A stretch of 64,000 nt of DNA, taken from the NCBI GenBank assembly GCA_019637095.1, contig JAHBWG010000004.1, forward strand, positions 124,001 through 188,000, given 5' to 3'. A model generated the notes under the pieces. The model ran no database searches. It worked only from the letters and a program-made list of their open reading frames with translations, and was not told the DNA's origin. Source of the stretch: Sandaracinaceae bacterium (GTDB lineage: Bacteria; Myxococcota_A; Polyangia; Polyangiales; Sandaracinaceae). The position numbers were made by a program, and so were the translations under genes. Shown piece by piece: positions 48,301 through 57,334 of the stretch; positions within the stretch are counted from its first letter, which is position 1, and every line of letters starts with the position of its first letter.

Positions 48301-50718
48301 GATGCGCTGGCGCGGCGTCGCCGCGGCCTCGAGCTGCTTGTCGAGGTTGGCGAGCAGCTCGTGGAAGCGGTCGGTGCGCGAGTAGATGCGCTCGAGGCCC
48401 TTGAGCGCGGCGACGTGGCGCTCGTCGTGGAGCAGGGCCGCCTCGTAGTGCGCGGCGGCCTGGTCGTCGTCGCTCAGGCGGTCCTCGTAGATCTCCGCGA
48501 TCGCGCACTGCGTCGCGACGCGCGCCTCGCCGCGCTGGCCCTTGGCCTTGTTCTCGAGGAGCTTGACCAGCGGGCGCCACTCCTTCTTGTCGGAGTAGAT
48601 GTGCTCGAGCGCGTCGGCGGCGACCGGGTGACCCGGGTCGTCCGCGAGGATCGACTCGTACATGGCCGCCGCGGCGTCGCGGTCGCCCATGCGCTTGTCG
48701 GCGATCTGCGCGGCCTCCGCGCGCAGGTCCCGCGCCTTGACCGGGCTGCTCGACGCGTCGGCGCGCTGGACGAGCATCGTGACGAGCTCCTGCCAGCTCT
48801 GCGCCTTGCGGTAGAGCGCGATGGTGCCCTCCATCGCGGCGTCGTTCGAGGGGTCGATCGCGAGCGCCTGGCCGAAGCAGGGGATCGCGAAGTCCGGCCG
48901 GCCGAGCTTGTCGGCGTACCAGCGGCCGAGCAGCACGTAGAGGGCGGGCTTCTCGGACTCGTCCTCGATGGACTCGAGCGTCTCGTTCAGCGCGGCGATC
49001 GCCTCGTTCCAGTTGTCGGTCGAGTCGCCCGCGAGCCGCTCCACGGCCTCGATCGCCGTCTCGTCGCGCGGCTCCTCCGCGAGCGCCTGCACCCACGCGA
49101 CGAACGCGTTGTCGCGGTCGGAGAGCTTGCTCTCGTAGGTCTGCGCGATCTCGCGCAGGATCGCGGCGCGCTCTTCGGCCGACTCCTCGCCTTCGACCTT
49201 CTCGAGCAGGAGCTCGACGAGCCCCTCGGCGTCGCCGGTCGAGCGCTTGAGCTCTTCGAGCGCGGCGCGCGCGATGTCGTCCCCGGCGTCGAGCTCGAGG
49301 ATCGCGCGGTACGCGTCCTCGGCGCCGGCGGCGTCGCCGAGATCCTGCTCGCGGATGCGCGCGATGCGGTAGAGGAGCGCCTTCTTGGCGTCCGCCTCCG
49401 CGTCCTCGGCGGCCATCGCGAGCACCTCGGCGGCCTTGTCCCAGGCCTGCGCCGGCTCGACGATGCGCTCGAGGGCGATCGCGCGCTCCTCGTCGCCGGG
49501 CGCCTCGAGCAGCGCGGCGCTCGCCGTGTCGAACGCCGCCTCGTCGAGGGGCTTCTTGTCGCGCGCCTCGGGCGGGATCGACGCGCGGCCGATCGACTCG
49601 ATCGCCTCCTTGAGCGCGTCCGCGCTCGCATACCGATCCTTGGGGTCCTTCGCGAGCGCCTTGAGGACGATCGCGTCGAGCTCCTTGGACACCCAGCCGC
49701 GCGGGGCGTGCTGGCTCGGCGCGTCCGGCGCCTTCACGAGGTGCTGCGCGACCACGTCGATGCCCGTGGCGCCGACGAACGGCGCGCGGCCGGTGAGCGC
49801 CTCGTACATCAGACAGCCGACGGCGTAGAGGTCGCTCGCGGGGGTGGCGCGGCCGCCGCGCGCGAGCTCGGGCGCGATCGCCTTGGCGGTGCCGAACACC
49901 GGGTGCAGGCCCGCCTGCGTCGCGCCGACCGGGCTGCGCGCGAAGAGGCGATCGGTGGCCGGGTCGACGAGCACGCCGGTCGGCTCGTTCGTCATCTTGT
50001 CCGTCGCCGTCGGGCGCACCATGAAGACGTTCTCCGCCTTCACGTCGCCGTGGACGAGCCCGCGCGCGTGCAACAGGGCGAGCGCCTCGAGCACGCCGCG
50101 GACGATCGGGCGCACCTCGTTGTAGTGCATCGGGCCCGTGCGGCCGATGCGCTGGCTCAGCGGCTGCCCGTTGACGAGCTCGCTCGTGAAGTAGACGCGG
50201 CCGTCCGCGAGGGTGCCCGCGTCGAGCACGGGCGCGAGGCTCCGGCTCGTCACCGACCGCAGCAGGCGCAGCGCGGTGAGGAAGCGATGCGCTGCGGCGC
50301 GGTCGCGCGTGTGGACGGGGCGCAGCACCTTGACGGCGACGCGGACCTTCTCGGCGCCGTCGCCCTTCTGCTCGGCGAGGTACACGACGCCGACGCCGCC
50401 CTCACCGAGCTTCTTCAGGATGCGCACGCCGGCGACCTCGGCGCCCGGCTTGAGCTCTTCGCCGGGCTCCGCGTCGAAGAGGCGCTCGACCTTCGCGTCG
50501 ACGCCGACCTTCTGCGCGAGCACCGCGTCGGCGAGCGCGAGCAACGCGTCGTGCGTCCGACAGGTCTCGATCAGCGCGCGCGCGAACGCGCCCTTGCCTT
50601 CGGTTCCCCCGACCGCCTCCGGGTCGAGGCCGAGCAGCTCGTCGCTGAGCTTCTTGAGCTCGTCGAGATCGAACAACCGTTCGAGCTCGCCGCGCAGGAT
50701 CTCCGTCGTGGCGTTCAT
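45379..50718 (-). CDS. Very large Ser/Thr-kinase-like protein with TPR superhelix
   Basis: 1779 residues from ATG 50718. A short N-terminal helical region is followed by a Hanks-type kinase domain (about residues 93-390): glycine loop KLGEGGVGVVYLA, VAVK with Lys130, VHGDVKAENV with Asp225 and Asn230, and APE at 282-284. The DFG position reads DPA (Asp252), and a 20-residue insert precedes it, so the domain may have weak or altered activity. From about residue 430 to 1500 run long TPR repeats (for example NKAKGQRGEARVATQCAIAEIYEDR; GDKDGAIERYKRALDAQPDHPKAA). A last 270 residues form a mixed domain (TLVYAAGVTAITLPDVYY; GLGKGALAGGPSKALAFVAGRHLSYL). Probably a cytoplasmic scaffold; myxobacteria have many such proteins. 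Confidence 0.85.
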   Translation of the reverse strand: MNATTEILRGELERLFDLDELKKLSDELLGLDPEAVGGTEGKGAFARALIETCRTHDALLALADAVLAQKVGVDAKVERLFDAEPGEELKPGAEVAGVRILKKLGEGGVGVVYLAEQKGDGAEKVRVAVKVLRPVHTRDRAAAHRFLTALRLLRSVTSRSLAPVLDAGTLADGRVYFTSELVNGQPLSQRIGRTGPMHYNEVRPIVRGVLEALALLHARGLVHGDVKAENVFMVRPTATDKMTNEPTGVLVDPATDRLFARSPVGATQAGLHPVFGTAKAIAPELARGGRATPASDLYAVGCLMYEALTGRAPFVGATGIDVVAQHLVKAPDAPSQHAPRGWVSKELDAIVLKALAKDPKDRYASADALKEAIESIGRASIPPEARDKKPLDEAAFDTASAALLEAPGDEERAIALERIVEPAQAWDKAAEVLAMAAEDAEADAKKALLYRIARIREQDLGDAAGAEDAYRAILELDAGDDIARAALEELKRSTGDAEGLVELLLEKVEGEESAEERAAILREIAQTYESKLSDRDNAFVAWVQALAEEPRDETAIEAVERLAGDSTDNWNEAIAALNETLESIEDESEKPALYVLLGRWYADKLGRPDFAIPCFGQALAIDPSNDAAMEGTIALYRKAQSWQELVTMLVQRADASSSPVKARDLRAEAAQIADKRMGDRDAAAAMYESILADDPGHPVAADALEHIYSDKKEWRPLVKLLENKAKGQRGEARVATQCAIAEIYEDRLSDDDQAAAHYEAALLHDERHVAALKGLERIYSRTDRFHELLANLDKQLEAAATPRQRISILERMAGLHLEEFVDHEKAEHCLARIVEIEPGHEGANVMLVGVYRKLQRFDDLAKTLERHALGSEDETRKIDLLLQAAKVLMVDVGAPDRALKIVERVTALDEHHTEALELTSRLQAQTGDAHKALEATDRLAQAENDPAKKADLYVRAGRILEDKGDKDGAIERYKRALDAQPDHPKAATALRSIYAGRGDAHGAAELLVREIEVTEGKISKAKLYAELGTLQRDRLEDPIRGRISFEKALELDPTCTPAARGLGEMAYEKGDFAEAVRHYEPLLARTSEMPADVARDVSVRCGDAFRKLELYDKAQRAYLNAKAFAADDREVLERVAEVTFDMGAPDEAAELYRDVFKQFGKHLVGQEKGRVLWRFGESLRKAGELAEAKLHLNEAADLMPDDPAPLRSLKELYAAQGKWEDVVRTLRRRMESAPDEERYGLLVETGDVLMNEIGDKAKASKSYVAALELRADDRNLLTKLMAVYSESKDWSRLVEVILRIAELVDDSRQLSKYYHTAAAICHFELNRLEEAADYYEQALEHEPTSLKSFDGLVTALNTQGDWDRLEEVYRDRLKGLPADAPAKDRAHLQDQLGELLLHRLERPGDATEVLEEAQKLDPGNRRRLEQLASVYGAEPKRYFQKAVKVHGELLELNPYRIESYQALRKLYTEAKKPDESWCTCQALSVLKNAEPDELTFYKKHRTREPAAATSAFTAEMWARHLQHPTQDVLLTDIFATITRAVVATRAQGLDKFAITPADKREPASDEADLARTLVYAAGVTAITLPDVYYRTKDPGGLSFVFTDPPAIGLGKGALAGGPSKALAFVAGRHLSYLRPGHYLRMLVPTGSGLRAWLLAAIKTAVGQFPIPKNLEAAVAESLAAFDKQLSGPDKDRLRSHVQKLLAAAPELDLKKWVAAVDLTADRVGFVLSNDLELSTAIIKASPEDSAGVGSKDRLKELHTYAVSEDYLSLRHKLGIAIGG

Positions 50719-50880
50719 GCGATCCGTCCTGAATTGCTGCGGATTCTGGGGGAAATCACGCGCGATCCCCCGGGGGAGGGCGGATACTACACGCGCGCTC
50801 CCCGAGGGCCAAGCCGCCGGCACGTCACGCCGCGCATCGAGGCCAGTCGCCCCGTGAGCGTCATCACGCCGAGCCGCGCG

Positions 50881-51873
50881 TCACGCCAACGGGATGCCCA
50901 GGAGCCAGCCCGTCGCCGCCGCCGCCGCCGACGCGGCGAGCGCGACGCTGAGGTTGTCGTCGATCCGAAGGCTCGAGAGCTCGGCGAGGCTGCCCGCGAG
51001 CGCGCCGGCGCCTGCCATCGCCAGCGCTGCCGGCCACGCGAGCCCCGGCGCGAAGAGCGCCGCCGCCGCGAGCCCGGCGAGCCCGCCGGCGACGAAGAAC
51101 GCGAGGCTCCCCTCCAGCGTGCGCCCGTGCGCGAGCTTGATGCGCCCGAGCCGCCGGCCGACCAGCGCGGCGAGCGGGTCGCCGAACGCGAGGACCGCCA
51201 CCCCGATCGCGCACACCAGCGGCGCGCGCGTCAGCGACAGCAGGAAGAGCGCGGTCACGTACCAGCTCGCCGAGTTCACCCGGTGCGTCTCGTGCGGGTG
51301 CGCGACGGGCGCGAACGCCTTCATCAGGAGCGCGTTGAGCCGCGGGCTCGTCCGGCGGACGGTCTCCATCGTCCAGGCCCAGACGAGGAACGCGCCGGTG
51401 ATCGCGATGCCCCAGCTCGGGTCGGGCAGCGCGTAGAGGATCGCCAGCGTGACCGTGCCCATCAGCGCGTGGAAGAACGAGCGCCGGTGGTTGGTCGGCC
51501 GCAGGCTCGGCACGTGCACCGCGTACGCGGAGAGCGCCGCGCGCGCCGCCTCGTAGCGCGGGACGAGCTCGCGCCGGAACGCCATCCACGCGCTCTTGGC
51601 CGAGGCGAAGGAGCCGTCCGCGGCCGGCACCGTCCGCAGGGCCTCCCCGACCGAGACGAGGCGCGCGCGCAGCGCGTCCGACGCGGCCTCCGACGTCCAC
51701 TCGCCCTCCGTCAGCGCGTGGATCCCGTCCGCGATCGCTTCGATGCGCGTGCGCAGCGTCGAGGCCGCGCTCGCGTCCCAGCGCGCCGGATCCAGGTCCT
51801 GCAACGCTCCGTGAAGCTCGATGACGAGCCGACCGCTCTCGTCCGCCAGCGCCTGCGCCACGGGCCGCATCAT
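50881..51873 (-). CDS. Dolichol/polyprenol/phytol-kinase-like membrane protein
   Basis: 330 residues from ATG 51873. A soluble helical N-terminal region (about 120 residues) is followed by seven or so helices. The kinase signatures are THRVNSASWYVTALFLLSL, LAFGDPLAALVGRRLGRIKL and GRTLEGSLAFFVAGGLAG, matching CTP-dependent dolichol or phytol kinases. The product may phosphorylate a polyprenol in the inner membrane, possibly recycling the lipid carrier for wall synthesis. It is divergent from the mreC operon with 132 bases between the starts, which fits that idea but does not prove it. Confidence 0.8.
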   Translation of the reverse strand: MMRPVAQALADESGRLVIELHGALQDLDPARWDASAASTLRTRIEAIADGIHALTEGEWTSEAASDALRARLVSVGEALRTVPAADGSFASAKSAWMAFRRELVPRYEAARAALSAYAVHVPSLRPTNHRRSFFHALMGTVTLAILYALPDPSWGIAITGAFLVWAWTMETVRRTSPRLNALLMKAFAPVAHPHETHRVNSASWYVTALFLLSLTRAPLVCAIGVAVLAFGDPLAALVGRRLGRIKLAHGRTLEGSLAFFVAGGLAGLAAAALFAPGLAWPAALAMAGAGALAGSLAELSSLRIDDNLSVALAASAAAAATGWLLGIPLA

Positions 51874-52005
51874 GACACGTCCGCGGCGGGTCCGGTACCG
51901 GCGGCGGCTTGCGGCGGCCGCGGGGGTGATCTACGTCCATTTGCTTCTCCCCCGGGAACGATCGGGCCCGCGGGCGGGGTTGGGGCTCCGGCCCGGGACT
52001 CGCCG

Positions 52006-52902
52006 ATGACCTCGTTCAAGCGATTTCGCGACGCCGCCATCTGTGTGGCTCTGCTCGCGATCCCGTTCTTCTTCTTGAACGCGAACCTCAAGGACCCGGA
52101 CGACCCGGAGGCCACGAACGCGCTCGACCGCTCGGTGCTCTCGGTCAGCGCGCCGATCCAGACGGTGGCCGCGACCGGTGCGCGCTGGTTCTCGGGGATC
52201 TGGCAGGACTACGTCTACCTCGTCGACGTGAAGGAGGAGAACGACCGGCTGCGCTCCGAGAACGCGCGCCTCGCCGAGGAGACGCGGCGCCTGCGCCACG
52301 AGGCGCTCGAGAACCGGCGCCTGCGCTCGCTCCTGTCGCTGCGCGAGCGCATCGGCGGCGACCTCGTCGGCGCGCAGGTGATCGGACGCGACGTGTCCCG
52401 CTTCTTCCGCGTCACCCGCATCCGCCTCGACCGCGGCGAGCGCGACCGCGTGCGGCCGGGCATGCCCGTGATCACCAGCGAGGGGCTCGTCGGGCAGGTG
52501 CGCCGCTCCTGGGGTCGTTACAGTGACGTGCTGTTGACCGTGGACCGAACGAGCGCCATCGACGTGGTCGTCCAGCGCACCGGCGCGCGCGGCATGCTGC
52601 GAGGCACCGGCGAGGACGACCGCTACCTCGCGCAGATCCAGTACCTGCGCCGCCAGGACGACATCCGCGTCGGCGACCTCGTCCACACCTCGGGGCTCGG
52701 CCAGCGCTTCCCCGCGTCGATCCTCGTCGGGCGCGTCACGCGCATCGTGCGGCGCGAGTTCGGGCTCAACCAAGAGGCGGAGGTGACGCCCTCGGTGAGC
52801 TTCTCGAGCCTCGACGAGGTGCTCATCCTCACGGAGGGCTCGCGCACGCAGACCCTGGTGGAGGAGGCCGGCGAGGGGACCTCCACGGGCGGGGAGCTCT
52901 GA
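52006..52902 (+). CDS. mreC: Rod-shape protein MreC
   Basis: 298 residues from ATG 52006. One N-terminal helix (CVALLAIPFFFLNANL) is followed by a coiled coil (about residues 74-110, EENDRLRSENARLAEETRRL). The beta-barrel periplasmic domain has GAQVIGRD, GMPVITSEGLVGQV and VLLTVDRTSAIDVVV. MreC links the cytoplasmic MreB filaments to PBP2. mreB is not next to it here. Confidence 0.95.
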   Translation: MTSFKRFRDAAICVALLAIPFFFLNANLKDPDDPEATNALDRSVLSVSAPIQTVAATGARWFSGIWQDYVYLVDVKEENDRLRSENARLAEETRRLRHEALENRRLRSLLSLRERIGGDLVGAQVIGRDVSRFFRVTRIRLDRGERDRVRPGMPVITSEGLVGQVRRSWGRYSDVLLTVDRTSAIDVVVQRTGARGMLRGTGEDDRYLAQIQYLRRQDDIRVGDLVHTSGLGQRFPASILVGRVTRIVRREFGLNQEAEVTPSVSFSSLDEVLILTEGSRTQTLVEEAGEGTSTGGEL

Positions 52903-52905
52903 GCC

Positions 52906-53430
52906 GTGCGCAGCGTCGCGTTCGTCGCGCTCGGGTCCGTCCTCTTGGTGCTGCAGGCCGCGCTCGGCGTGCTCGCGCCGCTCGGGCCGTGGGCGCCGAA
53001 CCCGGTGCTGCCGATCGTGATGTTCCTCGGGGTCGCCAACGACGTGCCGCTCGTGCGCGGCGCGCTCGCGAGCTTCGCGCTCGGCTACCTGCTCGACTCG
53101 TTCTCCGGCTCGGCGATGGGCCTCGCGACCTTCGTGATGGTCGCCTGCTTCCTCATCGCGCGCGGTGCCGGGCTCAACCTGTTCATGCGCGGCCCCGCGC
53201 TCCAAGGGCTGACCACCTTCGTGTTCGGCCTCGCGTCGGGCGGCGCCATGCTCGCGCTGCGCGCGATCTTCGAGGCGCCGGCGCCGTTCCCGCTCGACAC
53301 GGTCGGCCACACCGCGCTGACGCTCGTCGCGGGCGCCGCGATCACCGGGCTCGCCGGCCCGCCGATCTTCCTCCTCGTGCGACGGATCGACGGCCTCGTG
53401 ACGCGCCGCCGCGAGGAGACGCCCGCGTGA
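52906..53430 (+). CDS. mreD: Rod-shape protein MreD
   Basis: 174 residues from GTG 52906, three bases after mreC. About five hydrophobic helices (VAFVALGSVLLVLQAALGVL; LPIVMFLGVANDVPLVRG; FALGYLLDSFSGSAMGLATF) in the MreD pattern. It supports the elongasome in the inner membrane. Confidence 0.92.
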   Translation: MRSVAFVALGSVLLVLQAALGVLAPLGPWAPNPVLPIVMFLGVANDVPLVRGALASFALGYLLDSFSGSAMGLATFVMVACFLIARGAGLNLFMRGPALQGLTTFVFGLASGGAMLALRAIFEAPAPFPLDTVGHTALTLVAGAAITGLAGPPIFLLVRRIDGLVTRRREETPA

Positions 53431-55379
53431 GCAGCCTGCTCTCGGTTCGCCGCGAGGTCGGCGAGTTCCGCAAGCGCTACAAGTGGATGGCGCTCGTCGT
53501 GATCGCGGTCTTCGGCGCGCTCCTCGGCCGGATGATCCAGCTGCAGATCGTCGAGCACGACCGCTACGCCGCGATCGCCCGCGACAACATCACGCGCACG
53601 ATCACGTTGCCCGCGACGCGCGGCGTGATCCGCGACACCGGCGGGCGCATCGTCGCGACCAACCGCGCCGCGTTCAACGTGTACCTCACGCCGCAGTACC
53701 TCGCGTCGAGCGACCTCGCGCGCATCGCGGAGCTGATGGGCCTCGACGCCGAGGCGCGCGCCACGCTCGCGCGGCGCGTCGAGGAGGTGCCGGCGCCGCG
53801 GCGCGCGCACCAGATCCGCGTCTTCACCGACGTCACGCGCGACCAGCTCGCCGCGCTCGAGACCCACCAGCAGGACCTCTGCGCGCGCGCGGGCACGAGT
53901 GAGCGGCCGATCCGGCTCCCGTGCCTGTACACCGCGGCGGAGCCGGTGCGGACGTACCCCTACGAGCAGCTCGGGGCGCACGCGATCGGCTACCTCAACG
54001 AGCTCAGCGGCGAGGAGCTCGAGCGGCTCGCGCCCGCCGGCTACCGGCTCGGCGACCGCATCGGCCGCACCGGGCTCGAGCGCGCGTGGGAGAGCTACCT
54101 GCGCGGGCGTCGCGGCTACCGCCGCGTGTTCGTCGACGTGCGCGGCCGCGAGGTCGAGGACGCGCTGCCGACCGACGACCGGCCCACGCGCCGCGACCCG
54201 GTCCCCGGCCGCGACCTCACGCTCTCGCTCGACATGGAGCTGATGCGCATCATTCACCGCGCGTTCGCGGGGCGTCCGTCCGGCGCGGCGGTGGTGGTCG
54301 ACGTGCGCACCGGCGCGGTGCGCGCGCTCTACTCGAAGCCGAGCTACGACCTCGGCGCGTTCACGCGCGGGCTCACGCACGCGGAGTACGCGACGCTGCG
54401 CGACGATCCGTTTCGCCCGCTCATCGACAAGACGATCTACGAGTCGTGGTTCCCCGGCTCGACGTTCAAGCCGTTCGCGGCGCTCGCGGCGCTCGAGCAC
54501 CGCACGCTCGATCCGAACGAGCGGATCGAGTGCACGGGTCACATCGACCTCGGCAACCGGCGCTTCCACTGCACGCAGTCGCACGGCGAGGTGAACATGC
54601 GCGAGGCGATCGTGCAGTCGTGCAACGTCTACTTCTACCGGCTCGCCGAGCAGGTCGGGCAGGACGAGCTCGCGCACCTCGCGGGGGACTTCGGGCTCGG
54701 CCGGCGCACGGGGATCGGCATCAACGCGGAGGCCGCGGGGCTCGTGCCGACGCGCGGATGGTACGAGACGGCGGGCCGCCGCTTCATGCTCGGCTACACG
54801 CTGAACACCGCGATCGGACAGGGCGACACGCGCGCCAACCTCGTGCAGGTGGCGATGGCCTACGCGGCGATCGCGAACGGCGGCACCCTCTACGTGCCGC
54901 AGCTCGTCGAGCGCGTGACGACGCCCTCGGGCGAGACCGTCGAGGAGTTCGAGCCGCGCGTCCGCCGGCGCGTGCAGGTCGCGCCCGAGCACCTGCGGCT
55001 CTTGATCGACGGGCTCTACGGCGCCGTGAACGATCCGGGCGGCACGGCGTACGAGGCGGCGCACCAGGTGCGCGGCACGGTGGCGATCGCCGGCAAGACG
55101 GGGACCGCGCAGGTCTCGCAGCGCGTGCGCCCGGGCGACCCGGACCGCGGCACGTGGACGCGGCGCCCGCACGCGTGGTTCGCGGGCTTCGCCCCGGCGC
55201 ACGACCCGCAGGTGGCGATCGTGGTGCTCGTCGAGCACGGCGGCGGCGGCGGCACGAACGCCGCCCCGATCGCGGTCAACGTGCTCGAGGAGTACCTCGG
55301 CGGGCAGGCGAGCACGGCGAGCGCGCCCCCCCTGCCCCCGGCCCGGAGCGCGCGCGCGACGCGGGTGGCGCGGAGGTAG
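53427..55379 (+). CDS. mrdA: Penicillin-binding protein 2 (peptidoglycan transpeptidase)
   Basis: 650 residues from GTG 53427, overlapping the mreD stop. One membrane helix (about residues 20-35) precedes the pedestal domain and the transpeptidase domain. The three active-site motifs are PGSTFKPF with Ser345 and Lys348, SCN (398-400) and KTGT (557-560). It crosslinks wall strands during elongation. The C-terminus has an Ala/Pro/Arg-rich tail. Confidence 0.96.
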   Translation: MSSLLSVRREVGEFRKRYKWMALVVIAVFGALLGRMIQLQIVEHDRYAAIARDNITRTITLPATRGVIRDTGGRIVATNRAAFNVYLTPQYLASSDLARIAELMGLDAEARATLARRVEEVPAPRRAHQIRVFTDVTRDQLAALETHQQDLCARAGTSERPIRLPCLYTAAEPVRTYPYEQLGAHAIGYLNELSGEELERLAPAGYRLGDRIGRTGLERAWESYLRGRRGYRRVFVDVRGREVEDALPTDDRPTRRDPVPGRDLTLSLDMELMRIIHRAFAGRPSGAAVVVDVRTGAVRALYSKPSYDLGAFTRGLTHAEYATLRDDPFRPLIDKTIYESWFPGSTFKPFAALAALEHRTLDPNERIECTGHIDLGNRRFHCTQSHGEVNMREAIVQSCNVYFYRLAEQVGQDELAHLAGDFGLGRRTGIGINAEAAGLVPTRGWYETAGRRFMLGYTLNTAIGQGDTRANLVQVAMAYAAIANGGTLYVPQLVERVTTPSGETVEEFEPRVRRRVQVAPEHLRLLIDGLYGAVNDPGGTAYEAAHQVRGTVAIAGKTGTAQVSQRVRPGDPDRGTWTRRPHAWFAGFAPAHDPQVAIVVLVEHGGGGGTNAAPIAVNVLEEYLGGQASTASAPPLPPARSARATRVARR

Positions 55380-55381
55380 CG

Positions 55382-56488
55382 ATGCAGACCATCGGCAAGG
55401 GCCTGCGCGACAACTTCGACTGGCCGCTCTTCGTGACGGTCGCGACGATCTGCGTGATCGGCGTCGCCAACCTCTACAGCGCGACCAGCGCGGCGTCGGA
55501 GGCGCTCTCCGACCGCTACATCCAGCAAATCTACTGGCTCGTGCTCGGCGCCGGCGCGGCCGTGCTCATCGTGGCGATCGACCACCGCCACTTCGAGCGC
55601 TTCGGCTACGCCGCGTACGGCGTCGGCGTCGTGGCGCTCGTGCTCGTCTTCCTGATCGCGCCCGAGATCCGAGGCTCGCAGCGCTGGATCAAGATCGGCG
55701 CCTTCTCGCTCCAGCCGAGCGAGATGATGAAGATCATCCTGATCGTCGCGCTCGCGAAGTACCTCCACAACGACCCGAAGACCGACGGGCGCACGCTCAA
55801 GGATCTCGTGATCCCGGGCGCGATCCTCGCGGTGCCGATGGCGCTCATCCTCGCGCAGCCGGACCTCGGCACGGCGCTGATGCTCGCGTTCATCTTCGGC
55901 ACGATCATGCTCCTGACGAACCTGAAGCTGCGCTCGCTCGCCGCGCTCGCGCTCACGTTCGTGATCAGCGCGCCGCTCACCTGGACGTATCTGCTCCAGG
56001 ACTACCAGCGCGGGCGGCTCACGTCCTTCCTCGATCGCGAGGCCGATCTGCTCGGCAGCGGCTGGCACGCGCACCAGTCGATCGTCGCGATCGGCTCGGG
56101 CGGGACGCTCGGCAAGGGCTTCATGATGGGCACGCAGAACCAGCACCGGTTCCTGCCCGATCAGGCGACGGACTTCCCCTTCCCCGTCTGGGCCGAAGAG
56201 CAGGGCTTCCTCGGCGTCGCGCTCCTGTTCTTCCTCTACGTGTTCTTGATCCTGTGGGGCCTCAAGGTCGCCTCGCAGGCCAAGGACCGCTTCGGCGCGG
56301 TCGTCGCGGTCGGCGTGAGCGCGTACTTCTTCTGGCACACGATCATCAACCTCGCGATGGTGAGCGGCATGGCCCCCGTCGTCGGCGTGACGCTGCCGCT
56401 CTTCAGCTACGGCGGCTCGAGCGTGCTGACGTCGATGATGGCGATCGGGCTCTTGATGAACGTGAGCATCCGCCGCTTCAGCTACTGA
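55382..56488 (+). CDS. mrdB: Rod-shape-determining glycosyltransferase RodA
   Basis: 368 residues from ATG 55382, with GGAGG five bases upstream. SEDS family, ten helices, with the signatures ATSAASEALSDRY, GSQRWIKIGAFSLQPSEMMKI, LILAQPDLGTALM, QNQHRFLPDQATDFPFPVWAEEQGF and MAPVVGVTLPLFSYGGSS. It polymerises lipid II with PBP2, encoded directly upstream. Confidence 0.96.
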   Translation: MQTIGKGLRDNFDWPLFVTVATICVIGVANLYSATSAASEALSDRYIQQIYWLVLGAGAAVLIVAIDHRHFERFGYAAYGVGVVALVLVFLIAPEIRGSQRWIKIGAFSLQPSEMMKIILIVALAKYLHNDPKTDGRTLKDLVIPGAILAVPMALILAQPDLGTALMLAFIFGTIMLLTNLKLRSLAALALTFVISAPLTWTYLLQDYQRGRLTSFLDREADLLGSGWHAHQSIVAIGSGGTLGKGFMMGTQNQHRFLPDQATDFPFPVWAEEQGFLGVALLFFLYVFLILWGLKVASQAKDRFGAVVAVGVSAYFFWHTIINLAMVSGMAPVVGVTLPLFSYGGSSVLTSMMAIGLLMNVSIRRFSY

Positions 56489-56497
56489 CCGCGCGCG

Positions 56498-57334
56498 TCA
56501 ATGGACGCGGTAGCGCAGCGTCTTGGCGTAGAGCACCGCCGTGGTGCACGACACGGGCAGCATGAACACGGGCAAGAGCGCGCCCGCGCCGACGAGCAGC
56601 GCGCGCGTCAGCGCCTCGGGGATCACGACCATCGCCGGGGGCTCGAAGAGGAAGCTCAGCCCGAGGTAGAGGGCGATGCCCGAGACGCCGAGCGAGCCCC
56701 AGAGCAGGTACGCGACGAGCGCGACGGCGCGGTGCCCCTTCATGCGGTCGGTGCTCGCGCGCAGCGCGGTGTTGGCGTCGGCGCCCTCGTGCAGCGCGAT
56801 CGGCAGGACGAGCGCGAGCGAGAGGGCGCGCACGATGCCGGGCACGATCAGGAGCAGCGAGTAGAGCAGCGTCACGATCGCCGAGAGGAAGTTCGCGCCG
56901 ATCAGGCCCGACGCGCGCTCGCCCGCGCGCGAGAGCGCGACGCGCGGATCGGCGCCCTCGCCGCGGATCGCGCGGTGCGCGAGCCAGAGCACCGCGCCCG
57001 AGCCGACGACGGAGACGGTCGCGCCCCAGAGCGTGCTCGCGATCGAGGGCAGGTCGGGGACGAACACCTCGAGCAGCACCATGGGGAGGTCGAAGCAGAT
57101 CACGATCAGCGCCGCCGTCGGGCCGACGCGCCCGAGGATCCGCGCGGTGTCGCAGAGGAGGTTGCCGACGGTCGGCGGCGTGCGCTCGATCTCGCTCAGC
57201 CGACCCATGCAGTCGGCGCAGAGGCGATGTCCGTCGTAGTCGACGAGCTCGGCGAAGTCGCCGCAGCGCTCGCACGGCGTGCGCTCGGACGCGCCGGTCA
57301 CGCCGGGCGCCGGGGCCTCGGCCGGCTCGATCAC
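56498..57334 (-). CDS. Zinc-ribbon multi-helix membrane protein
   Basis: 278 residues from GTG 57334, overlapping the stop of the glycosyltransferase gene (GTGA). A zinc ribbon (CERCGDFAELVDYDGHRLCADC) leads into about five helices (TAALIVICFDLPMVLLEVFV; FLSAIVTLLYSLLLIVPGIVRAL; AYLLWGSLGVSGIALYLGLSFLF). The pattern fits glycerophosphoryl-diester-like or DUF975-type membrane proteins of unknown role. Coupled to the GT39-type gene. Confidence 0.75.
   Translation of the reverse strand: MIEPAEAPAPGVTGASERTPCERCGDFAELVDYDGHRLCADCMGRLSEIERTPPTVGNLLCDTARILGRVGPTAALIVICFDLPMVLLEVFVPDLPSIASTLWGATVSVVGSGAVLWLAHRAIRGEGADPRVALSRAGERASGLIGANFLSAIVTLLYSLLLIVPGIVRALSLALVLPIALHEGADANTALRASTDRMKGHRAVALVAYLLWGSLGVSGIALYLGLSFLFEPPAMVVIPEALTRALLVGAGALLPVFMLPVSCTTAVLYAKTLRYRVH

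Noticed and set aside
42839-49096. A minus-strand open frame of about 2085 codons joining the SUMF1-type gene to sequence upstream
   Set aside because: Its upstream part is an alternate frame of the kinase-TPR and NHL genes, without recognisable protein features; the real gene starts at 43882 with a lipobox.
50766-50777. TCCCCCGGGGGA palindrome before the kinase gene as an operator
   Set aside because: A simple C/G run is likely to arise often by chance in this composition, and no second copy was found.
45406-52902. A plus-strand open frame of about 2500 codons
   Set aside because: Only its end (52006-52902) is a gene, mreC. The rest is antisense to the kinase-TPR gene, whose motifs are clear on the minus strand; long shadow frames are common at this GC content.
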